NCBI GenBank assembly: GCA_030680835.1
Contig: JAUXUD010000065.1
Coordinates: forward strand, 1 to 44,778
Direction of reading: 5' to 3'
DNA length: 44,778 nucleotides
Origin: Bacteroidota bacterium
GTDB lineage: Bacteria > Bacteroidota > Bacteroidia > UKL13-3
A program made the translations under genes and the position numbers. This document shows, piece after piece, positions 27,309 to 35,075 of this stretch (the first letter of the stretch is position 1; the number at the start of each line of letters is the position of its first letter). Below the pieces are notes generated by a model. It worked only from the letters and a program-made list of their open reading frames with translations, did not search any database and was not told the origin of the DNA.

Positions 27309-27728
27309 TTATTGCACCCATATTTTTCTGGTAAACTCACCATCTTCATTACTTAGCTTTAAGAGGTATAATCCTGCTTCCATTTGAGATGTTTGAATAT
27401 TTGTATTCTGTATATTTCTTAATTCCTTGTATGCAATCTCTTTTCCCAGAAAATTATATAAACCTAAAGTCATCCCTGAATAATTTTTATCAAACCGTAC
27501 ATTAAAACTCTCATGAGAAGGGTTGGGGTATATATCAAAAATTGCAGATTTTTCAATTGAATTAAGACCAACATTTCCTCCGGTAAAAGCCAGTTCATCC
27601 AATAAAAATTTTGAACCCGCATGGTCGCATAAAAGGGCTACTGAAGCTACACCAATGTTAGTTATCCGGGCATTTATAATTCCGCTTAGGCAGGATAGTA
27701 AAATTGACATGGTATATTTTGTTTTCAT
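27309..27728 (-). pseudogene. Internally deleted T9SS protein (cassette 2)
   Basis: 139 codons: the signal peptide and first residues (ending ITN) are joined directly to IGVASVAL and the T9SS type A sorting domain (IFDIYPNPSHE, GLYLLKLSNEDGEFTRK). Compared with the 293-residue cassette 1 protein, residues 25-178 are missing; 293 minus 154 equals 139 exactly, so a single in-frame deletion of 462 bp explains it. The product could still be exported as little more than a sorting domain. The ATG at 27728 is preferred over a TTG one codon upstream. It lies 12 bp upstream of the receptor remnant. Loss of the entire ligand-binding domain argues for decay, but the intact frame is notable. Confidence 0.85.
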
Positions 27729-27896
27729 CAACTTCCTTATTTTTAATTATTTTAAATAAAAACAATCATAAGTCAAATAAAGGAAAAATTTAGATAAATA
27801 TGAAGCCTTTTTTGAATGCTATTAAAAAGAAATTAAAGTATTTGAATTTTGCACATAACTGATCATGTTGAAGAATTTATAAAATTTTTCAGGGTT

Positions 27897-27911
27897 GTTG
27901 GTGTGACCAAC
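27897..27911. repeat. Small hairpin
   Basis: GTTGGT-GTG-ACCAAC has a perfect 6-bp stem and 3-nt loop. It lies 129 nt beyond the end of the cyclase 3 gene in its direction of transcription; no T-run follows on that strand, so termination is uncertain. Confidence 0.45.
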
Positions 27912-27950
27912 GTAATTATTCTTCGCTAAAAGTATTGAAAACGAAGTTAA

Positions 27951-27994
27951 CCTTCGCTATCACCTTTGCAAGGCTACGGTGATTAAGAAAAGCT
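27951..27994. repeat. 44-bp repeat, copy 2 (downstream of cyclase 3)
   Basis: This is the partner of 24548-24591 with two transitions. Relative to copy 1 there are about 60 extra bases between the repeat and the end of the cyclase coding sequence, including CCTACGCTAAAGCTTCGAAGG-like dyad sequence that I recall as frequent in Bacteroidota intergenic DNA. Confidence 0.8.
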
Positions 27995-28025
27995 AGCTCC
28001 TACGCTAAAGCTTCGAAGGCACGCG

Positions 28026-28070
28026 TATGGTTAACAAAGCTAACCTTCGCCAAAGCTATGGTTAACAAAG
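28026..28070. repeat. Direct repeat at the cyclase 3 stop codon
   Basis: TATGGTTAACAAAG occurs at 28026-28039 and again at 28057-28070, 31 bp apart. The second copy is coding (the Phe-Val-Asn-His part of the cyclase C-terminus); the first lies just outside the stop codon (28040-28042). It looks like a small tandem duplication of the gene end. Confidence 0.75.
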
Positions 28071-30961
28071 TACATATCAAGCATTCCTTTATTTTTTGCA
28101 TCCAATTTTCCCCGGTAAGTACATTCAAACTCATTTTTAACCAATTCATAAGTAGCACCGCTAATATTAATTTGGCCGGCCTCACTGTTACTTTCCATCC
28201 GGCTTGCGGTATTTACGGTATCTCCCCAAATATCGTAAGCGAATTTTTTTGAGCCAACAATGCCTGCCACCACCGGGCCAGAGTGAATTCCAATTCTGAT
28301 TTGAAATCTGCCTGTATTTTGATTCATATAGGTTTGAATATCAATCGCGGCTTTAATAACTCTTTGTGCGTGATCAGCGGTTACCTGCGGCAATCCACAA
28401 ACAGCAAGGTAAGCATCCCCGATTGTTTTTATTTTCTCCAATCCATGTTTTTCAATAATGGAATCAAATGCAGTAAAGTTTTTATGGATATCTCTAACCA
28501 GTTCGGTAGGACTTAATTGTTCGCTAATTCCGGTAAAGTTTACAAAATCGGTAAAGATTACGGTTACATTATTGTAAAGACGGGCTTCAGCAGTTCCTTT
28601 TTCCCTGAGTTCATTTGCCACATCAACAGGTAATATATTATGCAAGAGGTCTTCTGATTTTTGTTTCTCTGTTTTTAATTCTTTTGTGCGTTCATTTACA
28701 ATTTTTTCAAGCTGAATATTTTTTGCAATTAAGCGTTTGTTATTTAAAATAATAGTTGAATAAACCAACAGGATTAACAGACTAACGTAAACCATATAGG
28801 CAACACCGCTCAGGTAAAAAGGTGGAATAATTTTAAAATTAAAAACACCTTCTTCCGACAATTGACCTGTTGCATTCCGGGCTTTTACATGAATGCTGTA
28901 TTTACCGCCGTTTAACCCTTTTAAATGAACAAATGATTCGCTTTGCCAATCAGACCAATCTTTGTTAAGTCCGTCAATTTTATAACTATATAGATTCTTA
29001 AGCGGATTGATAAAAGAGTTTATACCAAATTCAATCCGAAGTGAATTTTCCCCATAATTTATTTCCGGTACCACTTCTTCTGATTCTGAAAGTTCTCCGT
29101 TTTTGTCAATATAAAATCCGCTATAAGCTATTTTTGAATGACCGTATGAAAATTTATTAATCATGGCTTTTATTTTTGTTGGTGGAATGTCTGAAGATTC
29201 TATTAAATAAAGTTTATCTTCAAATGCAAGCCAGAGTTTATTTTTAACTTCAAACAATGCGGTAGGTTTTCCACTTATACAATAAGCTGTTGATTGTTCT
29301 GAAAGTTCATTGTTAATGATTTGTTTCAGCCTATCCTCTGTAAATAGCCAAAAGTTTTTACCAAATTCAAAATCATTATTTTTTGAACCCTGAAATATTT
29401 TTGTTAATCCGTTATTTTCAACAAATGATTTTCCATTAAAAGTATAAACCGAATCTCTTGTTTGAAAAACAGGTTCACTATCTTTTAAACGGATACGAAT
29501 TTCACCATTTAGAAGTCCGCCCGGAAGGGCACTCTTTAATGGTCCTGACATGAGTAGTCCGTTGTGGTATGTTCCAGCCCAAAAGTTTTGATTGGTCTGT
29601 TCCAAAATTGAATTTGCATTTTCAGATAAGCCTGTTAACTTTTCTGAAGTATAAAATACTGAAGGGCTATTTGAATGATGAAGTTTCCAGCAAGCGTTTA
29701 TTCCAAGAGCATATATATCCCCACTCAAATTGCCTTTTTGTAAATGAAGAATTATTTCAGACGGAATCACTGATTTTGAGTTGTTGCCATTTACCTGAAA
29801 TAATCCGTTGGTAGCAGCAACCAACAAATTACTCTTATCAGAAATCAAATCCCAGCATTCTCCAAGCCCAATTACAGGAACTAATGTAACAGGATTGCCG
29901 GTATCCAATTTATACAACCCACTGGTTGTTGCGATATATAAATCGGTTCCTGACAACTGCATATCTGTTGCATATCCCGAAAAAATTAAATCAGGAAACT
30001 GTTTAACAGGCAGACTCATTAATACATGTGACAAACCTTTGGCATGACCAACCCATAAATTATTTTCCCTGTCAACATGTAAACTGTATGTTTCGGGTGA
30101 AGGAAGATCTAAATAATATTTCTCTACTGTGTTAAATTCATTTAAATTATTAAGTGAATAAATTTTTACTCCATCATGAAGGCTACCAATTATTATTTCC
30201 CCATTCCTCATGTTTGTAATAGCAGCTATACCTTTTTGTGTAAACAAGTTAATTGCTCCATTTATTTTCGAGAGTCTTTTGTTCTTCAAAATATATACTC
30301 CGTCGAAAGTGCTTGCGATAATAATCTTGTCTTTTTCAATGCAAACACCGGCAATCTGTTTTCCTGCCAGCTGCTCTCCTCCCTGCACAATATTCAGTTT
30401 TCCATCATTAAATTCAGCCAAACCAAATTTAGCTGAATTTACAAAAAGTTGTTTCCCGTCTGTAAATGAACCTAAAATGTTTTTTATTTTATACAATTCA
30501 GCCTGAAATGATTTTTCAGCTTTTGTGACTTTCACAATCCCGTCCTGTATTGAAAAATAAATTTCGTCTCCAATAGTCTGAACACGGATTATTCCGCTCA
30601 AATTCCTGATAGTTGAACCAAACCGGGCTTTAAAACTTTCATATCTATAAGCACCCTGAGTATTAAATTTTATCATTCCAAAATCTCCCATGCAGGCAAC
30701 AAACAATTCGCCTTTATCATTAAAAGAAATTTGCCTGACAGGATTCGGTGTGTTAAATAATGTCCAGTTATTGCCATCAAACCGAAGCACTCCTTCGTTG
30801 TTTGCAAACCATATTCTTCCATATGCATCTTCTGAAGCATTCCACATTAACTGGTGTGCAGGGTATGATTTATTGTTATATTGATTGATTAAAAAATCCT
30901 GAGGAAATACGGATTTAATCAGGCAGTGAATTAAAGAGAGTATCAAAAATTTTATTTTCAT
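28040..30961 (-). CDS. Propeller-sensor adenylyl cyclase (cassette 3)
   Basis: 973 residues, a full-length paralogue of cyclase 1. A signal peptide (about 1-20) is followed by a beta-propeller (about 25-600) with the same GRIWFANNEGVLRFDGNNW core, a Y_Y_Y domain (about 635-710), a membrane helix (about 718-740), a coiled linker (LLHNILP) and a cyclase domain (798-973). Asp805 and Asp849 (metals), Lys845 and Asp910 (adenine), and Asn917 and Arg921 are present. It should produce cAMP. It follows its receptor gene by 29 bp. Its C-terminus continues past the Phe-Val end of cyclase 1 with NHSFGEG, residues encoded by sequence related to the downstream repeat; cyclase 2 has a comparable NRSFS tail. 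Confidence 0.93.
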   Translation of the reverse strand: MKIKFLILSLIHCLIKSVFPQDFLINQYNNKSYPAHQLMWNASEDAYGRIWFANNEGVLRFDGNNWTLFNTPNPVRQISFNDKGELFVACMGDFGMIKFNTQGAYRYESFKARFGSTIRNLSGIIRVQTIGDEIYFSIQDGIVKVTKAEKSFQAELYKIKNILGSFTDGKQLFVNSAKFGLAEFNDGKLNIVQGGEQLAGKQIAGVCIEKDKIIIASTFDGVYILKNKRLSKINGAINLFTQKGIAAITNMRNGEIIIGSLHDGVKIYSLNNLNEFNTVEKYYLDLPSPETYSLHVDRENNLWVGHAKGLSHVLMSLPVKQFPDLIFSGYATDMQLSGTDLYIATTSGLYKLDTGNPVTLVPVIGLGECWDLISDKSNLLVAATNGLFQVNGNNSKSVIPSEIILHLQKGNLSGDIYALGINACWKLHHSNSPSVFYTSEKLTGLSENANSILEQTNQNFWAGTYHNGLLMSGPLKSALPGGLLNGEIRIRLKDSEPVFQTRDSVYTFNGKSFVENNGLTKIFQGSKNNDFEFGKNFWLFTEDRLKQIINNELSEQSTAYCISGKPTALFEVKNKLWLAFEDKLYLIESSDIPPTKIKAMINKFSYGHSKIAYSGFYIDKNGELSESEEVVPEINYGENSLRIEFGINSFINPLKNLYSYKIDGLNKDWSDWQSESFVHLKGLNGGKYSIHVKARNATGQLSEEGVFNFKIIPPFYLSGVAYMVYVSLLILLVYSTIILNNKRLIAKNIQLEKIVNERTKELKTEKQKSEDLLHNILPVDVANELREKGTAEARLYNNVTVIFTDFVNFTGISEQLSPTELVRDIHKNFTAFDSIIEKHGLEKIKTIGDAYLAVCGLPQVTADHAQRVIKAAIDIQTYMNQNTGRFQIRIGIHSGPVVAGIVGSKKFAYDIWGDTVNTASRMESNSEAGQINISGATYELVKNEFECTYRGKLDAKNKGMLDMYFVNHSFGEG

Positions 30962-30990
30962 GGATCAGGTAAATTAAAAATGAACCCAAA

Positions 30991-33900
30991 TTATCTCAGC
31001 AAATCGTCATATAAAACCGAAAAATAAAAAACCGCTCCCACCATCGGTGCTCCGATTGCCTGTGAATAGCGGTTATTGCTTATGTTTGATCCCGCCAATT
31101 TAAACATGGTATTGTGTTTTGGTACATGATAACTGATCATCATATCTATCAGGTAATACCCTTCAACATGTCCGCTCTGGTGGTACTCATGGTAATTATA
31201 TCCGTCAACCCAGCGAAAATTACAGGTAAAACCAAAGTTTTTTAAAATTTTAACTGATGAAATACCGAGATTTATTTTATGAGCTGGCGTATTAAATCCT
31301 GAAACAAAATCCTGCAGCAAATATGCATTCGTTTCTTTAACAGCATTGTAATTATAATTTGCATGCAGATTTGTTTTCTGTGATAAAAAATAAATGAATG
31401 CAAATGAAAGTCCATAAGAGAGAACAGGTTCTTTTGAATTTACCGATTTACGATAAATTATCGTTCTTTGCGGGTCTGAGATATAAACTGCATTGATGGT
31501 ATCTGTGCGCGTTATAGGGCCTATATACTGTTCAGAGCCTATTAAATTCTGATAGTAATTCAGGTAAAAGCTAAAATCTGTTTCTAATTTACCATACCAA
31601 AAATTCCTCATTCCAATTTCCAGCGTTCTTACTTCTTCGGGCTTTATATTCTTAATAAAAGGTTTAATGAGTTTGCTTGAATCATGGGTATAAAAATATT
31701 CTTTCACCGAGCTTTGGGTATATAAATTTATATAGTCAGTTCCATCGTTAAAAGTTCCGGCCAGATTTAATTTTGCCGCATCATTATAAAACCCACCAAA
31801 ATTATAATAACCCGGAAGCAGAATATTTGTAAACTGATCGGTTAAGGAGGGAGTCCTGAAACCAATTTGTGCAGATGCGCGCAAACTATTCTGCCTTTTT
31901 TGTCCCAGCAATAAAACCGTTGAAACCCTCGGACTAAAACGGGGTTCAAATCTTTGCATATAATCAACCCGGCCTGAAGCCTGCAGCATGAGCCTTTTGT
32001 CCATTAAATCTTTTTTAGCCTGAATGAATATTCCGGTTTCATTAGAATAAATCGGCGTAATGGCATCAGAAAATAAAGTCCCTCCCGATGCCGGAGTATA
32101 AAGCCGGTAGTTGCCTCCCGCCAAAACAGAAACGCTTTTGATTAGGTTTTTAAAATCGAAAATATACTCGGTATACCACATTTTGGAGGTACTGTATAAG
32201 CTTGCCCCTCCATCATTGGGCCCTCTCGAAATGGCATCATTATATGCCAGCTCAAACTCTTTGCTACCCGGCTGCAAACGTGCCCTTCCGAGCATGTATT
32301 TTGCGAGTGTACTGTCGAGAGGCAGCATTGATGCATACATTTGGCTGTTGTCGGTATCCGCAAATTTTCGCGCTGCTGCATCATTAGCTCTGGGTATTGA
32401 ATCATACCCAAGATTTAAAGCCTTATTGATGTCATTAAACCTTCCCGAATAAGCCATCAGGTATTGGGCAAACCAATTTGCATCCGCTTTTGCTGCCCGG
32501 TTAATTAGCATAGAAGCCAGACCAAATGCATATGCACTTCTTAAATGCTCCATACTAACATAAGTTCTGAGTGTATGATTTTGATATTTTACTTCTAACT
32601 TGTGTTGTTGTAATAACAGGCTTTCCAGATGAATACGTGCATCCAGTAAATAGTTTGCATTACCCATGCATACCCGATAATTATAAGATATTTCCGTTTG
32701 TTTGTCAGGATGATAATACAGACCTAAATCTGTTTTAAAATTATAGGTTTTGTAATTGAAAACCTGGTCTTCGGCATATCCGGTTCGTGCAATTTTTAAA
32801 GGATCTTTTAATAATGAAAAACTCCCGAACTGGGTTTTAAATTTATAACTCGAATCAAAAACCAGGGCTACTTCATCCCCTCCGATATTGGTGCCATCAT
32901 ATCCCGGATTTCCATACCCGGGTTTATAGCCATAGGTGCTTAGATTGTTACTGTAGGCATAATCCGATACATCTCTGTAATCGGTGGCATGCCAGTCGTT
33001 GGCGTTCATATAACCCAGAGTTACTTTGTATGCCAGATATTTGTTTAAAACATTCGCATACCTGAAACTTAAATCGAATACGGGTCCTGGTTTTGCATCC
33101 ATCCCGTCAATGTGGTTCACCCCTGTTTTTAAACATGCACTTAAGCCCCGGTACTGAAAAGGATTTTTTGAATAGGTATTCATCAAACCATTCAAAATAT
33201 TCGGGCCATAAAGCGCAGATGCGGTTCCGGGTATGATTTCTACCCGTTCCACATCTAAATCAACAGGTCCATTTAGCATGCCCGCCGAAATATTTAATGC
33301 AGGCATTGACAAATCCATATTATCGAAACGTTGTATGAAACGCCGGTTATATGTTGTGTTGAACCCACGTGTATTGATAACCTTAAATACGATACTGGTT
33401 GTGATAGCATCCACGCCAGCCAGATTTACCACCCGGTCATAAAGATTGATAGTGGGGTTATATTGAAGTTCCCGCATATTGATGGTTTCAATGCTCACCG
33501 GGCTTTCAAATTTTCTTTCGCTTTTGCGGGATGCGGAAACAACAACTTCCCTGCTGCTGACAAATTTTTCCCTGAGACGGAAATTGATAAAAGATGTTTT
33601 TTCATTAACAATGACTGTATCGTTTTCAAAACCCAGATAAAAGCAAATAAGTTTTTGGGGTTTGCTTACGTCCAGGTTAATAAAAAAAGTTCCCCGCTCA
33701 CTGCTAAATACACCTTGCCGGGTACCTAAAACGGATATGGTAGCTATGGCCAGAAATTCACTTTTATGCATGGAGCGTACGGTACCGTATATAGTTCTCG
33801 AAACGGTTTCACCTTCAGCTTCACCTGTGGTATCAGGTTGTTCAGAGTACTTCTTTGCCTGAAAACGGAAATTCTGTGATAATGCTGAAAAGGAGAAGCT

Positions 33901-34023
33901 AATAAACAACAGGTTAATCAAAAACAATTGTCTGATTTTTTTACTGTTATTGTCAGATATATAAAAGGAAACAAAAGCAGTAATTATTGAAATGAATGAA
34001 AGAAAATGAATTTTCTTTTTCAC
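30991..34023 (-). CDS. TonB-dependent outer-membrane receptor (cassette 3)
   Basis: 1010 residues, paralogous to the cassette 1 receptor. A carboxypeptidase-regulatory-like domain (with IYGTVRSMHK and GVFSSERGTFFINLD) is followed by the motif VVVSASRKSERKFESPVSIE, a plug (INTRGF, FIQRFDNMDLSM, RVEIIPGTASALYGPN) and a large barrel ending FYFSVLYDDLLR. The start codon appears to be GTG at 34023. The N-terminus has two hydrophobic stretches, the second ending FSALSQ like a normal signal peptide; no ATG lies between them, so the exact start is uncertain. A good promoter (TTG-N21-TATATTTG, 34041-34072) stands upstream. It heads the cassette 3 operon with the cyclase; no T9SS gene precedes it. Confidence 0.91.
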   Translation of the reverse strand: MKKKIHFLSFISIITAFVSFYISDNNSKKIRQLFLINLLFISFSFSALSQNFRFQAKKYSEQPDTTGEAEGETVSRTIYGTVRSMHKSEFLAIATISVLGTRQGVFSSERGTFFINLDVSKPQKLICFYLGFENDTVIVNEKTSFINFRLREKFVSSREVVVSASRKSERKFESPVSIETINMRELQYNPTINLYDRVVNLAGVDAITTSIVFKVINTRGFNTTYNRRFIQRFDNMDLSMPALNISAGMLNGPVDLDVERVEIIPGTASALYGPNILNGLMNTYSKNPFQYRGLSACLKTGVNHIDGMDAKPGPVFDLSFRYANVLNKYLAYKVTLGYMNANDWHATDYRDVSDYAYSNNLSTYGYKPGYGNPGYDGTNIGGDEVALVFDSSYKFKTQFGSFSLLKDPLKIARTGYAEDQVFNYKTYNFKTDLGLYYHPDKQTEISYNYRVCMGNANYLLDARIHLESLLLQQHKLEVKYQNHTLRTYVSMEHLRSAYAFGLASMLINRAAKADANWFAQYLMAYSGRFNDINKALNLGYDSIPRANDAAARKFADTDNSQMYASMLPLDSTLAKYMLGRARLQPGSKEFELAYNDAISRGPNDGGASLYSTSKMWYTEYIFDFKNLIKSVSVLAGGNYRLYTPASGGTLFSDAITPIYSNETGIFIQAKKDLMDKRLMLQASGRVDYMQRFEPRFSPRVSTVLLLGQKRQNSLRASAQIGFRTPSLTDQFTNILLPGYYNFGGFYNDAAKLNLAGTFNDGTDYINLYTQSSVKEYFYTHDSSKLIKPFIKNIKPEEVRTLEIGMRNFWYGKLETDFSFYLNYYQNLIGSEQYIGPITRTDTINAVYISDPQRTIIYRKSVNSKEPVLSYGLSFAFIYFLSQKTNLHANYNYNAVKETNAYLLQDFVSGFNTPAHKINLGISSVKILKNFGFTCNFRWVDGYNYHEYHQSGHVEGYYLIDMMISYHVPKHNTMFKLAGSNISNNRYSQAIGAPMVGAVFYFSVLYDDLLR

Positions 34024-34040
34024 TATAATAAAATTAGAAT

Positions 34041-34072
34041 CAAATATAAAAGTATTATTTTTTTATAAACAA
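34041..34072 (-). promoter_or_regulatory. Promoter of cassette 3 (TTG-N21-TATATTTG)
   Basis: On the minus strand, TTG (34072-34070), a 21-nt spacer and TATATTTG (34048-34041) match the Bacteroidota -33/-7 consensus in sequence and spacing. The predicted transcript starts around 34036, about 13 nt before the GTG start. This is the best promoter match in the window. Confidence 0.65.
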
Positions 34073-34170
34073 GCAATTGTCCAACTAAATGTGAAATTGC
34101 ACAGTGAAATATGGCATACTATGCCAGAGGTTGCTTCTATACCAGGAATCTTGTGTGTGAAATGCTTTCC

Positions 34171-34965
34171 TTATTGATTGCAACACAGTACCGGAATACC
34201 CATCGTGTTGATTAAAAAGTTTTCTTTATCGCTTACTCCGAATAACACATCATTTTTAGAAACGGTAGACATAATACTGATTAATGAAATATTGTTTTCC
34301 ATTGCATAATCCAGTGTTTGCCTTGAGTAGCCCGCAGAAATTACTTTTAAATCATCCAGTACCCTGCTGAAATTTATATGATGTTCCGAAAAGTAATCTT
34401 TGCTGCTTTGCAGGTTTTTATTCAGTTGATTTTCTATATCCAAGCCAGGCCTGTCGATTTCATATAAAACAATATTGGCAGCTAATTCAACCGCAATTTT
34501 AGTGGTTTGTTTAATTTTGGTTTCAAAATCAGGATGCGGACCTAATGGGAACAGAATGGTATCAATTGCCGATAAATCTTTTTTATTATTTTCCTGAAGT
34601 ACAATACATGGAAAAGGAATTACCTGCACCAGTTTTAATATATGGGCACCAAACAAGTGCTGAAACATGCCTTTTACTCCGTGGGTACATAAGATTACAA
34701 GATCAGGATCAATCTTTTTCAGGATTGCGGGTACCGCATCAAAGAGGTTACCTACCCCAATTTCAGTCTGAATGCTTTCCCAGCTATCCGTATTTTCTTT
34801 TATAAAAGTTTTTAAATCCAATTCAGCCTGGGCAAACTTATCATTAGAAGTTGCTACATTAATTGCGTATAAACGGGCATGGGTTTTATTAGCCAGTAAT
34901 ATCGCCTGGCTTAAAGTAACTTTTGATCCATCTGTAAAATCAACGAGTATGGCAATTTTTTTCAT
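34171..34965 (-). CDS. Divergent tandem universal stress protein (Usp 3)
   Basis: 264 residues with two Usp-like domains. The first opens IAILVDFTDGSKVTLSQAI and keeps a variant loop CTHGVKGMFQHLFGA, in which the Gly before Thr is Cys and the last Gly-Ser is Gly-Ala; the second domain (from about 135) lacks a recognisable loop. Nucleotide binding may therefore be weakened. It lies 110 bp downstream of Usp 2 and 147 bp upstream of the cassette 3 receptor. A near-match to a -7 box (AATATTTG, 34983-34990) with one mismatch could give it its own promoter. It is probably a cytoplasmic stress or nucleotide-responsive regulator; partner unknown. Confidence 0.85.
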   Translation of the reverse strand: MKKIAILVDFTDGSKVTLSQAILLANKTHARLYAINVATSNDKFAQAELDLKTFIKENTDSWESIQTEIGVGNLFDAVPAILKKIDPDLVILCTHGVKGMFQHLFGAHILKLVQVIPFPCIVLQENNKKDLSAIDTILFPLGPHPDFETKIKQTTKIAVELAANIVLYEIDRPGLDIENQLNKNLQSSKDYFSEHHINFSRVLDDLKVISAGYSRQTLDYAMENNISLISIMSTVSKNDVLFGVSDKENFLINTMGIPVLCCNQ

Positions 34966-35075
34966 AAGGATTTTGTTTGATGCAAATATTCACAATTTAA
35001 ATGATAATTTAAGTTGAAATAATTCAGATTATTAATACATTTCATTAAGGAGCGGCAACAGTGTATTTTATAAAC

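Larger units (their letters stand above)
27732..28039. other. 308-bp gap between cassettes 2 and 3
   Basis: No gene is visible. The left part (about 27765-27805) resembles the region upstream of the cassette 1 T9SS gene (about 24410-24450): TCAAATAA followed by GATAAATA in both, fitting duplication of the upstream region too. A perfect 6-bp-stem hairpin (27897-27911) lies in the middle. The right part carries copy 2 of the 44-bp repeat (27951-27994), a CCTACGCTAAAGCTTCGAAGG partial dyad, and a duplicated end of the cyclase 3 gene. Confidence 0.6.

Noticed and set aside
27993-28022. Rho-independent terminator after cyclase 3
   Set aside because: The CCTACGCTAAAGCTTCGAAGG dyad is imperfect and lacks a T-run on the transcribed strand.
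17543-30961. Guanylyl cyclase activity for the three cyclases
   Set aside because: The specificity positions are Lys and Asp, the adenylyl pattern, not Glu and Cys.
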